DNA of 64,000 nt from Photobacterium sp. TLY01 (GTDB lineage Bacteria; Pseudomonadota; Gammaproteobacteria; Enterobacterales; Vibrionaceae): NCBI RefSeq assembly GCF_021432065.1, contig NZ_CP090364.1:2618601-2682600 (forward strand), given 5' to 3'. Below, piece by piece: positions 1 through 9,596 of the stretch. The notes below the pieces were generated by a model. That model worked only from the letters and a program-made list of their open reading frames with translations, had not been told where the DNA came from and ran no database searches. The position numbers and the translations under genes were made by a program. Every line of letters starts with the position of its first letter. Position 1 is the first letter of the stretch.

Positions 1-53
1 TTTTACTGCACAATAGGGATCATACCCGATAGAGACCTGTTGCTAAAACCACT

Positions 54-2414
54 ATGTTGCTGGATGAATACAAAGGACTGATAGAACAACTGCTCCCGGC
101 TTATGACAGCGGAGATTTTAATGACTTGTTTCAGCACCTGACCGCGGATCTCAGTGGCCCGGTTCGCTTGCAGGTCAAAATGGAGCTCAACCGTCTGATG
201 GCGCCGTGTCGTCAGCCGGTCGATTTACGCGGCAAAGTCAGCGGTGAGTGCCGTCCTTATGACATGCACGGGATGACGCACTGGCTGGATGACGTGGCCA
301 TGAATGTCTATCGCCGCCGGATCAAAACCTATGGCGAACAATACCGGGTTGGCCTGTTTGAATCCCTGATGAATACCCGCAACAACTTCCGGGTCATGAA
401 GCAGCAGGACACACCGGCGCCACCACCCGAGGCGCCGGCCGAAGCGCTGCCTTTTGGCGCCGAGCTGCTGCGCTTTGGTTACCACCTCAGCCGCAGCGAA
501 CAACGCATTCAGATCACCACCCCGGTTGTGCTGACACTGCCCTATTCACAGGAAGTGAACGGCACCACATCGGATATATCGCCTTCAGGCGCACGCTTTC
601 GGGTCTCTTCCGCATTCCGCTACCATATCGGACAGGAGGTCACCGCGTTTTTCCCCGAACTGGCCAAGCAGCTCAAAGACGAACGGCTGGTACAGGGGAT
701 CCGTTACCGGATTCTGGGGGTCTCGCCCCATGCAGATAACGACAGCTATACCTGGCTGCGCCTGATGCTGATTGAATCCAGCGACGCGCTGAAAGATGCC
801 ATTGAAGCCCGCCAGAAAATGGCGGCCAGTCGCTCGCGCCAGAACCACGAAGACAAAATCATTCAGTCGCGTACCCGGGGCTACGAGCACTGCTTCCTCA
901 AGCATACCAGCAGCATCCCGCTGTTTTTTGCCGGTCATGAGCTGAAGTATTGCCTGCAGACCGAACATAACCGTCACCTGTGGGAGCACTGGCATGACGA
1001 ACGAAACCAGTCGGTGATCAATCATCTGCTGTCTGAAGATCGTATCCGCACGCTGGGCCAGGAAGGCCTGAGTCAGGGCAGCACTCTGATCTACAGTTTT
1101 ACCCATCAGCACGAAGGCAAAACCTATTTTTATTCCGCTGCCTTGCCTGAGATGAGCGTTGAGGAGCGGCAGTTGTTCTGGCAAATCGGGGCGACACGAG
1201 AAAGCTGGCGGGTTGTCCGCCTGACGCTTTACCCGATCAGCCAGGATGACAAAATCCAGCTGCAGGAAATTGCTCCTGAACTGCTGGAAACCCTCTCCAG
1301 CCTGACCCATATCGGGGTGTTACAGAATCTGACCAACATGGCAGGTCGCAATGACTACCGGCTGACAGATAAGCCGGCCCTGCCAAGCAAACATTTACAG
1401 ACCTTCCGTCACCCGCGAAACCCTGTTGCCGGCACCCACGCCATTTTCTTTGATCCCAAGCCGCAGCGCAGCGAATCTCGTTTTTTGTTCCGCACCCCGG
1501 TCTCCCTGCTGCAGCCCGGCACACAGGACCAGGAAGCCCGTATTCTCAGCGGCGCCAGCATCGATGTGTCCACCCGCGGCCTGAATCTCCGCCTGGCTGA
1601 ACCTCTGGATGCCAAACGGGGCGATGTGCTGAAAGTCACTTTCGATGAACTGCTGAAAATGGCTAAAGAGGCGCCGCTCAAACGGATTCCTTATCAGGTT
1701 GTCCGTTTGAGTCCCGACAGACGGAATGTGCAACTGGAAACCGGCCGGGGTGATGATGCCACCCGCAGCGAGCATTTCCTGCGACGTCTCATCAAGCACA
1801 ATGAAGAGCGACTACCTGTCAGTGAAGAAATCATGCCAGCCGGCCCACTGCTGCTGGCCATGCACCAGATGCTGCTGACACGGCTCAACAGTTTGCCCTT
1901 TTTCTGCGAGAAAATTGAGAATCAGGTGAAAGTGCGTGCCTTAGGTGCGAACCAGCCGCTGCCGCCGCTGGGTAAGCTGATGATGGAGCTGGGGGATGGC
2001 AAACAGATCAATCTGGCGCCCATTTTCCAGAACCGGGTGAAAACCCTGCTCAGCGAAACCATGCGTCCTGTGGCCGTCAGTGATCCCTATGTCCACGAAA
2101 TGTACCTGGCGGTGCTGCCTCAGCCACTCGGGCAACCCAAAGTGCTCAGCAAATTATTCAGTGATTTTCCGACCGGTGACACCCGTCGCCGCTTTGCGCA
2201 GCAGGCCAGAGAGCAGGGGCATTTTCTGGCGATACGTATCACCGCTGTGCCGATGCTGGATCCGACCACTGCGCTGATCAGCCAGGAACTGGCTGAACTG
2301 TCCCGTCTGGCCATGCACCGCGCCAGAGCACTGGAAAATGAGTTTACCTCGCTGATCGGGTTTGGTGAATTCTACGACGTGACTGATGAAGTGCTGCTGA
2401 GGCTGGGCTTGTGA
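54..2414 (+). CDS. plzC: Two-PilZ-domain c-di-GMP receptor, PlzC-like
   Basis: A 786-residue cytoplasmic protein with two PilZ c-di-GMP binding modules. The first has an RxxxR motif at residues 147-151 followed by DISPSG at 174-179. The second has RxxxR at 472-476 and DVSTRG at 504-509. These are the two signature motifs of the PilZ fold, so both sites look able to bind ligand. The N-terminal 130 residues are helical and end in a Pro/Ala-rich linker. Length and position next to serB match Vibrio cholerae PlzC (VC2344, beside serB VC2345), from memory. No strong ribosome-binding site precedes the ATG at 54, and an in-frame ATG lies further in. The output pathway (motility, biofilm or virulence) cannot be read from the sequence. 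Confidence 0.85.
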   Translation: MLLDEYKGLIEQLLPAYDSGDFNDLFQHLTADLSGPVRLQVKMELNRLMAPCRQPVDLRGKVSGECRPYDMHGMTHWLDDVAMNVYRRRIKTYGEQYRVGLFESLMNTRNNFRVMKQQDTPAPPPEAPAEALPFGAELLRFGYHLSRSEQRIQITTPVVLTLPYSQEVNGTTSDISPSGARFRVSSAFRYHIGQEVTAFFPELAKQLKDERLVQGIRYRILGVSPHADNDSYTWLRLMLIESSDALKDAIEARQKMAASRSRQNHEDKIIQSRTRGYEHCFLKHTSSIPLFFAGHELKYCLQTEHNRHLWEHWHDERNQSVINHLLSEDRIRTLGQEGLSQGSTLIYSFTHQHEGKTYFYSAALPEMSVEERQLFWQIGATRESWRVVRLTLYPISQDDKIQLQEIAPELLETLSSLTHIGVLQNLTNMAGRNDYRLTDKPALPSKHLQTFRHPRNPVAGTHAIFFDPKPQRSESRFLFRTPVSLLQPGTQDQEARILSGASIDVSTRGLNLRLAEPLDAKRGDVLKVTFDELLKMAKEAPLKRIPYQVVRLSPDRRNVQLETGRGDDATRSEHFLRRLIKHNEERLPVSEEIMPAGPLLLAMHQMLLTRLNSLPFFCEKIENQVKVRALGANQPLPPLGKLMMELGDGKQINLAPIFQNRVKTLLSETMRPVAVSDPYVHEMYLAVLPQPLGQPKVLSKLFSDFPTGDTRRRFAQQAREQGHFLAIRITAVPMLDPTTALISQELAELSRLAMHRARALENEFTSLIGFGEFYDVTDEVLLRLGL

Positions 2415-2518
2415 CGCCTGTCCGGCTGAACGATTGATTGGCTTCTCCCTCGCAACAAAATACAGCTGTCACTTTTTTTGCTGTGAGGGAGCAGGCCCAG
2501 ACATGACTAAAACACAGA

Positions 2519-3154
2519 TTAGGCCCGCTTCTTATCGGCCAGTTCAAAATGGGCTATCTGATCCGCGTGTGCTTTTCTGAAAGCCGGACGCTCAGTTAAG
2601 CGAACGACATAAGCTTCCGAAGCCGGGCGATGACCGACAGCGCGCACTTGCGGGATGCGCAGCACATCAGCCATCAGCAGGTCCGCAACCGTAAACCGAT
2701 CGCCAGCAAGCCAGTCTCGCTGGCTCAGTACAGCCTCGAGTTGCGTCAGACGTTTATCGACCCACCCGGTCAGTTCATTGTCCCTGTTACCGGATATCGT
2801 CAGAAACCACCAGGGCACACTGACCATTTCAATCGAATTGAGCGCAGCAAAGACCCATTGCAGCGTGTGCGCCTGGCCAGCAGCATCTTTCGGCATCAGC
2901 TGGTCAGACTGATGCGCAAGGTGTATCAGGCATGCACCACTTTCAAAGAGCTGCAGTTCCCCGTCGCTCAAAAACGGAACCTGACCAAAAGGCTGGCGGG
3001 CAAGATGATTGGTCTCGCGGTCATCAAACGGGATCGTTTGCACCTTATAGGGAAGCCCTGCCTCCTCACACGCCCATCGCAACCGCAGATCGCGCACAAA
3101 TCCGCGCGGGCCTTGCGGCACCCAGTCTAACGTCCAGATAGTCAGCTCGCTCAT
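2519..3154 (-). CDS. Glutathione S-transferase family protein
   Basis: A 211-residue protein with the GST layout: an N-terminal thioredoxin fold (about residues 1-80) and an all-helical C-terminal domain. The segment QVPFLSDGELQLFESGA carries the cis-proline and the acidic/Ser pair that bind the gamma-glutamyl part of glutathione. The start has a good ribosome-binding site (AGGAG eight bases upstream). Substrate unknown; GSTs usually detoxify electrophiles in the cytoplasm. It is transcribed towards plzC, and no partner gene is evident. Confidence 0.85.
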   Translation of the reverse strand: MSELTIWTLDWVPQGPRGFVRDLRLRWACEEAGLPYKVQTIPFDDRETNHLARQPFGQVPFLSDGELQLFESGACLIHLAHQSDQLMPKDAAGQAHTLQWVFAALNSIEMVSVPWWFLTISGNRDNELTGWVDKRLTQLEAVLSQRDWLAGDRFTVADLLMADVLRIPQVRAVGHRPASEAYVVRLTERPAFRKAHADQIAHFELADKKRA

Positions 3155-3310
3155 GGTTCAGATCTCCTGCTGAGTCATATTGTGTTTCAGGGGGATTTAG
3201 CCAAGCTTAGCTGAATATTCCTGGTGAGGTTCATCCGGGCAAGGTGCTGACAACAGAAGCATTTTAAAAGAACAGCAATGCTTTACAGCTGTCCGAAAAT
3301 GCATCAGGGA

Positions 3311-4501
3311 CTACTCTGTCTCAGGTAACTGCAACGCTGTTTGAGCAGACGATTCACACAGCTGAGGCGAGATGGCAAGCACTGACAGCCCCACGAAAGC
3401 AATGGCAGCTCCCAGCCATATTACGGCATGCAGACTGAAACCTGCATCCAGTGTCAGGCCTGCCGCAAAGCTGCCGAACATAATCCCGGCATTAATCACA
3501 GAGGCGTGCAAGGTGTTGATAAAGGCTCGCTCTCCCTGGGGTAACGACATCAGTCGGCTGACCAGGGCCGGGTTGAGACTCACCCCACAAAAACCCAACA
3601 GGATCAGACAAATCACTGCCACCCAGCCAAGGTCGGCAAACAGTGCAAACGTCACAAAAACAGTGATCATAACAGCCAGACCGCCTATAATTGCTGCTTT
3701 CGCATGCTTCACAGCCAGGCCTGCAACAACATAGTTTCCAACCAGCATGCACACTCCGTAAACGAAGAGTAACCAGGTCACAGTCCCTTCCGGCAGAGCA
3801 GCCAGATCAGTCAGAATCGGTACAATAAAGCTAAAAGGCGCATAAACCGCACCAATCACACAAAAGCTGGTCGCAAAAACCCACCATAACCTCACATCTG
3901 CTACCCCTTTCAACTCTTGCTTTAACGGTTGCGAAGCTTCCGCAGGCAAGGACGGAACCGCCTTCAGCGTCAAGGCTGCGCTGAACACGGCCAGTGCCAC
4001 GACCACATAAAAGCTTTCACGCCATCCCCAATATTCTGCAATCACTTTTGCCAGAGGCAAGCCGATAATGGTGCCCAACATGATACCTGCCAGCACCATT
4101 GCAACGGCTCGCAACGTGTCTTTGGGGGCGACCATCCTTGAACAAAGCCCAATCGATACCCCAAAGAATGCACCGGACACCATGCCTGTCACCGCTCGCG
4201 CCAGCATCAGCTGGGTATAGCCATGTGCCAGAGCGCCAAGGAGCTCGCCCAGGATAAAAAGGGTATACAGGCAAGCCAGAATCCTGCGTGGCGGGAAACG
4301 AGACAGTGCCAGCATGAGGATTGGGCCGCCAATGGCCATACTGGCAGCAAAAGCTGAAACCAGATAACCGACCTCAGCAATGGACACATCCAGATCGGCT
4401 GCCAGCGCAGGCATAAAACCCAACACCTGCAACTCGCAGGAAATCATGATAAAGATACCGAGACTAAGCAGGTAAATCCCTGAAGGTAGAGGAGATCGCA
4501 T
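3311..4501 (-). CDS. MFS drug/metabolite exporter, DHA1 type
   Basis: A 396-residue inner-membrane protein with about 12 hydrophobic segments and the major facilitator pattern, including an acidic/small-residue motif early on (ISCELQVLGFMPALAADL). It resembles the AraJ/YdhP-like DHA1 exporters that use the proton gradient to expel drugs or metabolites. It is divergent from a LysR regulator at 4597 across a 95-bp AT-rich gap. That is the common arrangement in which the regulator controls the pump. Substrate cannot be assigned. Confidence 0.8.
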   Translation of the reverse strand: MRSPLPSGIYLLSLGIFIMISCELQVLGFMPALAADLDVSIAEVGYLVSAFAASMAIGGPILMLALSRFPPRRILACLYTLFILGELLGALAHGYTQLMLARAVTGMVSGAFFGVSIGLCSRMVAPKDTLRAVAMVLAGIMLGTIIGLPLAKVIAEYWGWRESFYVVVALAVFSAALTLKAVPSLPAEASQPLKQELKGVADVRLWWVFATSFCVIGAVYAPFSFIVPILTDLAALPEGTVTWLLFVYGVCMLVGNYVVAGLAVKHAKAAIIGGLAVMITVFVTFALFADLGWVAVICLILLGFCGVSLNPALVSRLMSLPQGERAFINTLHASVINAGIMFGSFAAGLTLDAGFSLHAVIWLGAAIAFVGLSVLAISPQLCESSAQTALQLPETE

Positions 4502-4537
4502 AAATTCATTCCAAATGACGTTTGAGATTCACTCAGT

Positions 4538-4556
4538 ATCATTTATGAAATATGAT
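4538..4556. promoter_or_regulatory. Candidate LysR operator between MFS pump and regulator
   Basis: The 95-bp divergent gap is AT-rich and contains an interrupted dyad with ATCAT and ATGAT arms separated by nine bases. This fits the loose T-N11-A pattern of LysR-type regulators. Prediction by position and symmetry only. Confidence 0.3.
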
Positions 4557-4596
4557 TGATAAATACTTAAAAATCATTTCATTGATGACTTAAATC

Positions 4597-5505
4597 ATGA
4601 ATACTGATCTCAATGCCATCAGGCAATTCATTAAAGTGGCCGACCATCAAAGCTTCACCGTGGCAGCCACACAACTGGGTCTTACGCAGTCGGGTATTTC
4701 CAGGGCCATCAGCAGACTGGAAGCACAATTGGGTGTCAAGTTGTTACACCGCAATACCCGTAGCCTGAGCCTAACCGCAGACGGTGAATTATTTCTGTCT
4801 CGTGTCCGTCCATTAATTTCGGGCCTTTCTGATGCCCAGCATGAAATTCAGCATCATGGTCATGCGCCACAAGGCACGCTGAAAGTCAGTGCCCCTTCCG
4901 CATTTGGACGGGCGATCCTAATGCCAATCGTCAGTGAGTTACTGGAATCCCATCCGCAGTTAAACATCGAACTGGTTTTAACTGACCGAATCGTCGACAT
5001 TGTTGATGAGGGATTTGATGCAGTCATTCGCAGCGGCCCCGTAGCCGATGCCCGAGTCATCGCCAGGCGCCTATCCCCGGCCAGTTGGGTCACAGTGGCT
5101 TCTGCCAAATACCTTGCCAGACGTGGTGTCCCACAATCTATCAACGAGTTATCACAACACAATTGCCTGAGAGTTCGTTTATCGTCAAGTGGATTGCTTA
5201 ACCCATGGCGGTTTACGGATCATGGGAAGCCCATCAATATTGATGTAAGTGGAAACCTGATTCTGGATCATGGCGATCCTTTGGTTGAAGCAGCCGTCAC
5301 CGGCACCGGAATTGTGCAGCTGCTGACTTTCTTCGTTCGGCCATATCTCGCCGACGGGCGCTTACAGGAAGTGCTTAGCCACAATGCACCGCCTCCCCAG
5401 CCATTGACTTTGCTCTACCCGCCATCACGTCAATATTCAGCCAAACTGACTGTGTTTCGCGAGGCGCTCCTGTCCCACTGGGGTGATCGAGCGGCAGACA
5501 GATGA
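4597..5505 (+). CDS. LysR-family transcriptional regulator
   Basis: A 302-residue LysR-type regulator. The N-terminal winged helix-turn-helix (residues 1-60, with SFTVAATQLGLTQSGISRAI) is followed by a periplasmic-binding-like effector domain. It is divergent from the MFS exporter at 3311-4501, which is its most likely target. It belongs to the branch often labelled CrgA/DhcR-like by similarity, but the inducer is unknown. No clear ribosome-binding site is seen before the ATG, so weak or leaderless translation is possible. Confidence 0.88.
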   Translation: MNTDLNAIRQFIKVADHQSFTVAATQLGLTQSGISRAISRLEAQLGVKLLHRNTRSLSLTADGELFLSRVRPLISGLSDAQHEIQHHGHAPQGTLKVSAPSAFGRAILMPIVSELLESHPQLNIELVLTDRIVDIVDEGFDAVIRSGPVADARVIARRLSPASWVTVASAKYLARRGVPQSINELSQHNCLRVRLSSSGLLNPWRFTDHGKPINIDVSGNLILDHGDPLVEAAVTGTGIVQLLTFFVRPYLADGRLQEVLSHNAPPPQPLTLLYPPSRQYSAKLTVFREALLSHWGDRAADR

Positions 5506-5601
5506 CGTGCAGGCGTGCTCTTGTTGACTGCAGTGCCGATCGACATCTCTTATCTCATTTCATGCAGCCGAAAACAGAATCAATCCATTGAAAAACAAAA
5601 T

Positions 5602-6468
5602 TTATAAGAAGATTTGCTGCTGCCCAATCTCATGCGCATAACCGCCGACCATGACCTTGATGATGTCGTGCTCTTTCAGCTCAACGGCCGCAGTCATTCT
5701 TGAAGTGCAGTTCATCGCCCTGCCTTGCTCGAATATAAAACGATTCGAATGGTTACCACCAAGGTGCTTGGATAAATAGCAGGCTAAGGCACCACTGGCA
5801 CTGCCAGTTGCGGATTCTTCCGGGATACCGAACAAAGGGGCAAAGTTTCTACAACTCGCAGTCAGGTCGCTGTCTTTCTCGCACAATTCAAACGCATGGA
5901 GACCCACAAGTTGGTGCTTTCTGCAAAAATCACTGAGTAACTCTTCATTGACCCGAATTTGATCTAAATACCCATGCGGCACGGGTACAATGATGTCATC
6001 CAGACCCGTGGAAATCACCTCGACAGGAAACCCGGTTGACGCCAGCACGGCTGCATCAATACCAATGAGCTCTGAGACAACCTCGTAACCCAGCTCCCCA
6101 AGATATTCAGGCAGCTTCTGCTCCATAACGATCTCGCCGTCAGGCGCGATAGTGACAGCCAGTAAGCCAGCTTTGGTGCGTTGAACATATTGCCCTTCGG
6201 ATATCATCCCTTTTTGATACAGAGTAGAAAATGTAGCTAAGGTGGCATGACCGCAGAAATCGACCTCATCTGTGGTGGTAAAAAAAGACACTGCAAAATC
6301 GGCTTCGTCATCTTGAGCCACAAACGCGGTTTCTGAATAACCAACGGCCTTGGCGATGGTTAATTTTTCGTCGTCAGAAAGATGATCAGCATGTAACACC
6401 ACGCCGGCAGGGTTTCCGCCGGTGCCATTGAAAGTGAAGGCGTTCACCAGATAAGCGTCTATTTTCAT
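5602..6468 (-). CDS. PhzF-family isomerase
   Basis: A 288-residue protein with the PhzF/DapF-like fold. Visible landmarks are GGNPAGVVL near the N-terminus, GYSETAFV, CGHATLATF and the C-terminal ATGSASGALACYL. An upstream TTG would extend it by 12 residues, but the ATG at 6468 has an ACGGAG sequence upstream and matches the usual N-terminus (MKIDAYLVNAF). PhzF itself isomerises dihydro-3-hydroxyanthranilate in phenazine synthesis. Most bacterial relatives are stand-alone proteins of unknown substrate, and no other phenazine gene is nearby. Its 5' side borders the tandem repeat array. Confidence 0.82.
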   Translation of the reverse strand: MKIDAYLVNAFTFNGTGGNPAGVVLHADHLSDDEKLTIAKAVGYSETAFVAQDDEADFAVSFFTTTDEVDFCGHATLATFSTLYQKGMISEGQYVQRTKAGLLAVTIAPDGEIVMEQKLPEYLGELGYEVVSELIGIDAAVLASTGFPVEVISTGLDDIIVPVPHGYLDQIRVNEELLSDFCRKHQLVGLHAFELCEKDSDLTASCRNFAPLFGIPEESATGSASGALACYLSKHLGGNHSNRFIFEQGRAMNCTSRMTAAVELKEHDIIKVMVGGYAHEIGQQQIFL

Positions 6469-6570
6469 GAATCTGTTTTTCTCCGTAGAACAAATGGTAT
6501 GCAATTCCTTTCAAAAGACTTTGCCACAGTGCGCATCATTAAGCCAACATGTTGTTCTGCAAAATATTTC

Positions 6571-6712
6571 AAATGACATCTATTGTTGCGAAACGCATGT
6601 CGTGCTTGCGTTCTGTGTTTTTTCGGCATGGATGGATGCGCGCCAGACACACTTTGTCTGCTCAAAGAGTGGCCAGAAAAGCCTTTTTGGATCTCTGGTG
6701 TTGTCCGGATCA
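6571..6712. repeat. Degenerate leading copy of the 297-bp repeat
   Basis: This stretch matches the front part of the downstream repeat units (the segment that includes the CACTCTTTG/CAAAGAGTG hairpin and the GATCTCTGGTGTTGTCCGG tail), but with many substitutions. One example is a mismatch in the left hairpin arm. It looks like an older, truncated copy at the edge of the array. Confidence 0.75.
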
Positions 6713-6760
6713 TTCATCTGACTAATGATGGGAAGACTCACAATATCAATTTTTGCGGAA

Positions 6761-7057
6761 CATATGTCGCGCTTGAGTCCGGTGTTTCCTCAGCATTGTT
6801 TGAAGCGCGCCAGACACTCTTTGTCTGCTCAAAGAGTGCCCAGAAAAGCCTTTTTTGGATCTCTGGTGTTGTCCGGGTCGGTTGTAGGCGCTCCAAGCGC
6901 CGACAACCTAAAAATACATCCATGTATTTTTACCCTGGGGCTGTGACTGGCTATCCTTCTGAGGATGCTTTGCTGAATCCTTCAGTAATTCAAGCGACTG
7001 TCCTTGTCATTTCTCTAACTAAATAGCGGTGAGATTTACAACATCAATTCTTGCGGA
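6761..7057. repeat. 297-bp tandem repeat, copy 1
   Basis: First full unit, measured from the CATATGTCGC sequence. It holds three strong hairpins: 9-bp arms at 6815-6838, 12 paired bases with one interior mismatch at 6880-6908, and 11-bp A/T-rich arms with a 2-base loop at 6909-6932. The last resembles a bidirectional terminator. Short ORFs in both strands repeat in every copy, but they show no ribosome-binding site or family resemblance, so I do not call them genes. Confidence 0.92.
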
Positions 7058-7354
7058 CATATGTCGCGCTTGAGTCCGGTGTTTCCTCAGCATTGTTTGA
7101 AGCGCGCCAGACACTCTTTGTCTGCTCAAAGAGTGCCCAGAAAAGCCTTTTTTGGATCTCTGGTGTTGTCCGGGTCGGTTGTAGGCGCTCCAAGCGCCGA
7201 CAACCTAAAAATACATCCATGTATTTTTACCCTGGGGCTGTGACTGGCTATCCTTCTGAGGATGCTTTGCTGAATCCTTCAGTAATTCAAGCGACTGTCC
7301 TTGTCATTTCTCTAACTAAATAGCGGTGAGATTTACAACATCAATTCTTGCGGA
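7058..7354. repeat. 297-bp tandem repeat, copy 2
   Basis: Second full unit, starting exactly 297 bases after the first. By eye it is essentially identical to copy 1 through the whole unit, including the three hairpins. Such identity points to a recent duplication or ongoing homogenisation. Confidence 0.92.
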
Positions 7355-7555
7355 CATATGTCGCGCTTGAGTCCGGTGTTTCCTCAGCATTGTTTGAAGC
7401 GCGCCAGACACTCTTTGTCTGCTCAAAGAGTGCCCAGAAAAGCCTTTTTTGGATCTCTGGTGTTGTCCGGGTCGGTTGTAGGCGCTCCAAGCGCCGACAA
7501 CCTAAAAATACATCCATGTATTTTTACCCTGGATTCGTGGCTGGCTATCCTTCTA
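7355..7555. repeat. 297-bp tandem repeat, truncated copy 3
   Basis: Third unit, identical to the others for about 178 bases, through all three hairpins. It then diverges (ATTCGTGGCTGGC in place of GGCTGTGACTGGC) and stops after TATCCTTCT. The missing tail is the part from GAGGATGC to the next unit. The flank from 7556 to 7700 is AT-rich and empty. Confidence 0.9.
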
Positions 7556-7704
7556 TAGTCATATCACAATTCATCGGCAAGTGATTTATTCTATGAAAAC
7601 AGCATTAATCACTAGGTTCATTTGAACGCTTTTGTCTCTCAATAAATTACCCAAAACAGTATACTAAACTCTTGTAAACGCCGACTCACACTGGACTGCA
7701 CACA

Positions 7705-7734
7705 AAAAAGCGAAACCGATTGGTTTCGCTTTTT
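7705..7734 (-). terminator. Rho-independent terminator of serB
   Basis: A 13-bp perfect inverted repeat (AAAAAGCGAAACC and its complement) around a GATT loop, with T runs on both sides. It lies just after the serB stop and could work in both directions. Confidence 0.9.
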
Positions 7735-7760
7735 GATTTTGGATATGGCGCCAGAATGCC

Positions 7761-8711
7761 TTACCAGCCGATTTTCTGCGGCCACAGGGTGGCAGACAGT
7801 ATACACAGGACGCCGCCGAGATCGGCGTAGCGGACGGCGGCGGGCGCGGCGGCGACCACTTTTGGTTTGGCGTGATAAGCGATGCCCAGACCGGCAGCGG
7901 CCATCATCACCAGGTCATTGGCGCCGTCACCGACCGCCACTGTATTGTGCCTGGCGATGTCGTACTCTTCTGCCAGTTCGCGCAGGATGTCAGCTTTTGT
8001 TTGGGCATCGACCACGCTGCCGAGTACCTGACCGGTCAGCTTCCCGTCGACAATTTCCAGCTGGTTGGACTGGGCGTGCGTCAGGTTCAGTTCCTCTTTG
8101 AGATAGTCAGAGAAATAGGTAAAGCCACCGGAGGCAATCGCGGTTTTCCAGCCGTATTGATGTAACTCGGCCACCAGTTCGCGCATTTCCGGCATCAGCG
8201 GCAGCTGGCTGCGAACCTGCTCCAGAATCTCAGCACTGGCGCCTTTGAGGGTACCAACGCGCTGGCGCAGGCTCTGTTCAAAATCCAGCTCGCCCTGCAT
8301 GGCGCGTTCAGTCACTTCCGCCACCTGCTCACCGACACCGGCCAGTTTGGCAATTTCATCAATGCATTCAATCTGAATGGCCGTAGAGTCCATATCAAAC
8401 ACCACCAGGCCTGGTTCGGATAAATCCGGCAAGTCTTTATAATGGGCGTAGTCAATCTTATTGGCGTCCAGCGCACGGATCAGAGAGTCGGACAAAGGGT
8501 TGGTCAGCAGCAACACGTCGTACTCGCCCACCTTCCAGGCGGCCACCAACGACAGGGTTTCCCCACTCTGGGTTTCCAGGCGCTCGATACGATCTGTGGT
8601 CAACGATTGACTGTAAATCACTGAAGCAACGTGTTTCACATCCAGGTTACTGCTGGCAACACAGTCTGGAAAGCGGGTATGAAGCGAAGTATGTTTTTTG
8701 ATGGTCAGCAC
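7761..8711 (-). CDS. serB: Phosphoserine phosphatase
   Basis: Hydrolyses O-phosphoserine in the last step of serine synthesis. The 316-residue protein has the HAD-family nucleophile motif DMDST (in VVFDMDSTAIQIECIDEIAKL), the SGG of motif II (IASGGFTYF) and GDGANDLVMMAAAG for motif III with the Mg-binding acids. The N-terminal ~95 residues form the extra domain seen in enterobacterial and Vibrio SerB. The start is GTG at 8711 with AGGGATG upstream. It sits between plzC and the divergent smp, as in Vibrio. Confidence 0.95.
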   Translation of the reverse strand: MLTIKKHTSLHTRFPDCVASSNLDVKHVASVIYSQSLTTDRIERLETQSGETLSLVAAWKVGEYDVLLLTNPLSDSLIRALDANKIDYAHYKDLPDLSEPGLVVFDMDSTAIQIECIDEIAKLAGVGEQVAEVTERAMQGELDFEQSLRQRVGTLKGASAEILEQVRSQLPLMPEMRELVAELHQYGWKTAIASGGFTYFSDYLKEELNLTHAQSNQLEIVDGKLTGQVLGSVVDAQTKADILRELAEEYDIARHNTVAVGDGANDLVMMAAAGLGIAYHAKPKVVAAAPAAVRYADLGGVLCILSATLWPQKIGW

Positions 8712-8824
8712 TGTATATCACATCCCTGTATAGGCGTATTCAACTCCCTTCAAAGTACCCTATTGCAATTTGTCAGGGCAAGTCCCAATATTGCTCAGTT
8801 AGCCTTATCGAAGAAGTCACGACT

Positions 8825-9442
8825 ATGTTTAAGTTCAAAACTGTACGCATGCAGCGTATCTGGCAGTTTGTGGTATTGGCCGTTAGTTTTGCTGGCTTGA
8901 TCACCATGCTGGAGTACGGCGCCCGGCTGAATCAGAATAACTTCAACATGCTGAGTGAGCAGACCCAGTCGCTGTCTCGCATTATCGCCCGTCAGGCAGC
9001 CAGCACGGCAGCGGGCGATATTCTCGACAAGCAGCAGGATAAACTGCAGGATCTGGTCAACCGGATTTCCGATGAACCCCTCATACTCGATGCCAGCATT
9101 TATGATCTTGAAGGGGTGCCACTGGCACAGACCGAAGATGCGATGCCGCTGGAACAGGTGTCCGGCCTGACCACGCCACTCTCAACCGCCAGCATCGGCC
9201 GCCAGCAACTGGTTCAACCCGTCATGACCGACGAAGGACAGGTGGTCGGCTTTCTCCGTCTGACACTGGAACACGGCAAACTGGTTCAGAACGCCGCGGA
9301 TCAGATTGACAGTATGACCAACACAGTGCGCGGCATGCTGCTGGTCGCGTTGTTGATCGGTTTTATTCTGGCGTATACCTTCGGCCGCCGAAAAGACGTG
9401 TGGCATTTTCCGTTCCTGCTGACGGCAAACGCCAAGGATTAG
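8825..9442 (+). CDS. smp: Smp/YtjB membrane protein
   Basis: A 205-residue inner-membrane protein with an N-terminal transmembrane helix (about residues 14-30), a periplasmic region of about 130 residues and a second helix near residues 170-187. This is the Smp (YtjB) family, encoded divergently from serB in many gammaproteobacteria. The layout resembles the sensing half of chemoreceptor-like proteins, but no signalling domain follows. Function is not established. Confidence 0.85.
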   Translation: MFKFKTVRMQRIWQFVVLAVSFAGLITMLEYGARLNQNNFNMLSEQTQSLSRIIARQAASTAAGDILDKQQDKLQDLVNRISDEPLILDASIYDLEGVPLAQTEDAMPLEQVSGLTTPLSTASIGRQQLVQPVMTDEGQVVGFLRLTLEHGKLVQNAADQIDSMTNTVRGMLLVALLIGFILAYTFGRRKDVWHFPFLLTANAKD

Positions 9443-9505
9443 CCACTCTCTCCTGAGCAGGAAAAACGATTGAAGCCCGGCCCAGGCACGAAAAGTGGAG
9501 ACAAA

Positions 9506-9531
9506 AAAAGACGACCCTACGGTCGTCTTTT
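9506..9531. terminator. Bidirectional terminator between smp and deoD
   Basis: An 11-bp perfect inverted repeat (AAAAGACGACC arms) around CTAC, flanked by A and T runs. It lies between the convergent smp and deo genes and can serve both. Confidence 0.9.
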
Positions 9532-9596
9532 GCTTTGAGTCAGAGGCCGAAACCTCTTGTGCGCGTCCGCCTGTCTCCACAAGCGTAGACTCAAAT

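Noticed and set aside
5602..6468. Part of a phenazine cluster (PhzF plus isochorismatase-like gene)
   Set aside because: The two genes are 20 kb apart, no phzA/B/D/E/G is present, and PhzF-family proteins are widespread with other roles.
6571..7555. CRISPR array or integron attC array
   Set aside because: The unit is 297 bp and continuous, with no short repeats and unique spacers, no cas genes, no integrase and no attC consensus.
6583..7584. Repeated 60-147 codon ORFs in the tandem array as genes
   Set aside because: They are copies of the repeat in several frames on both strands, lack ribosome-binding sites and family similarity, and the same DNA forms hairpins.
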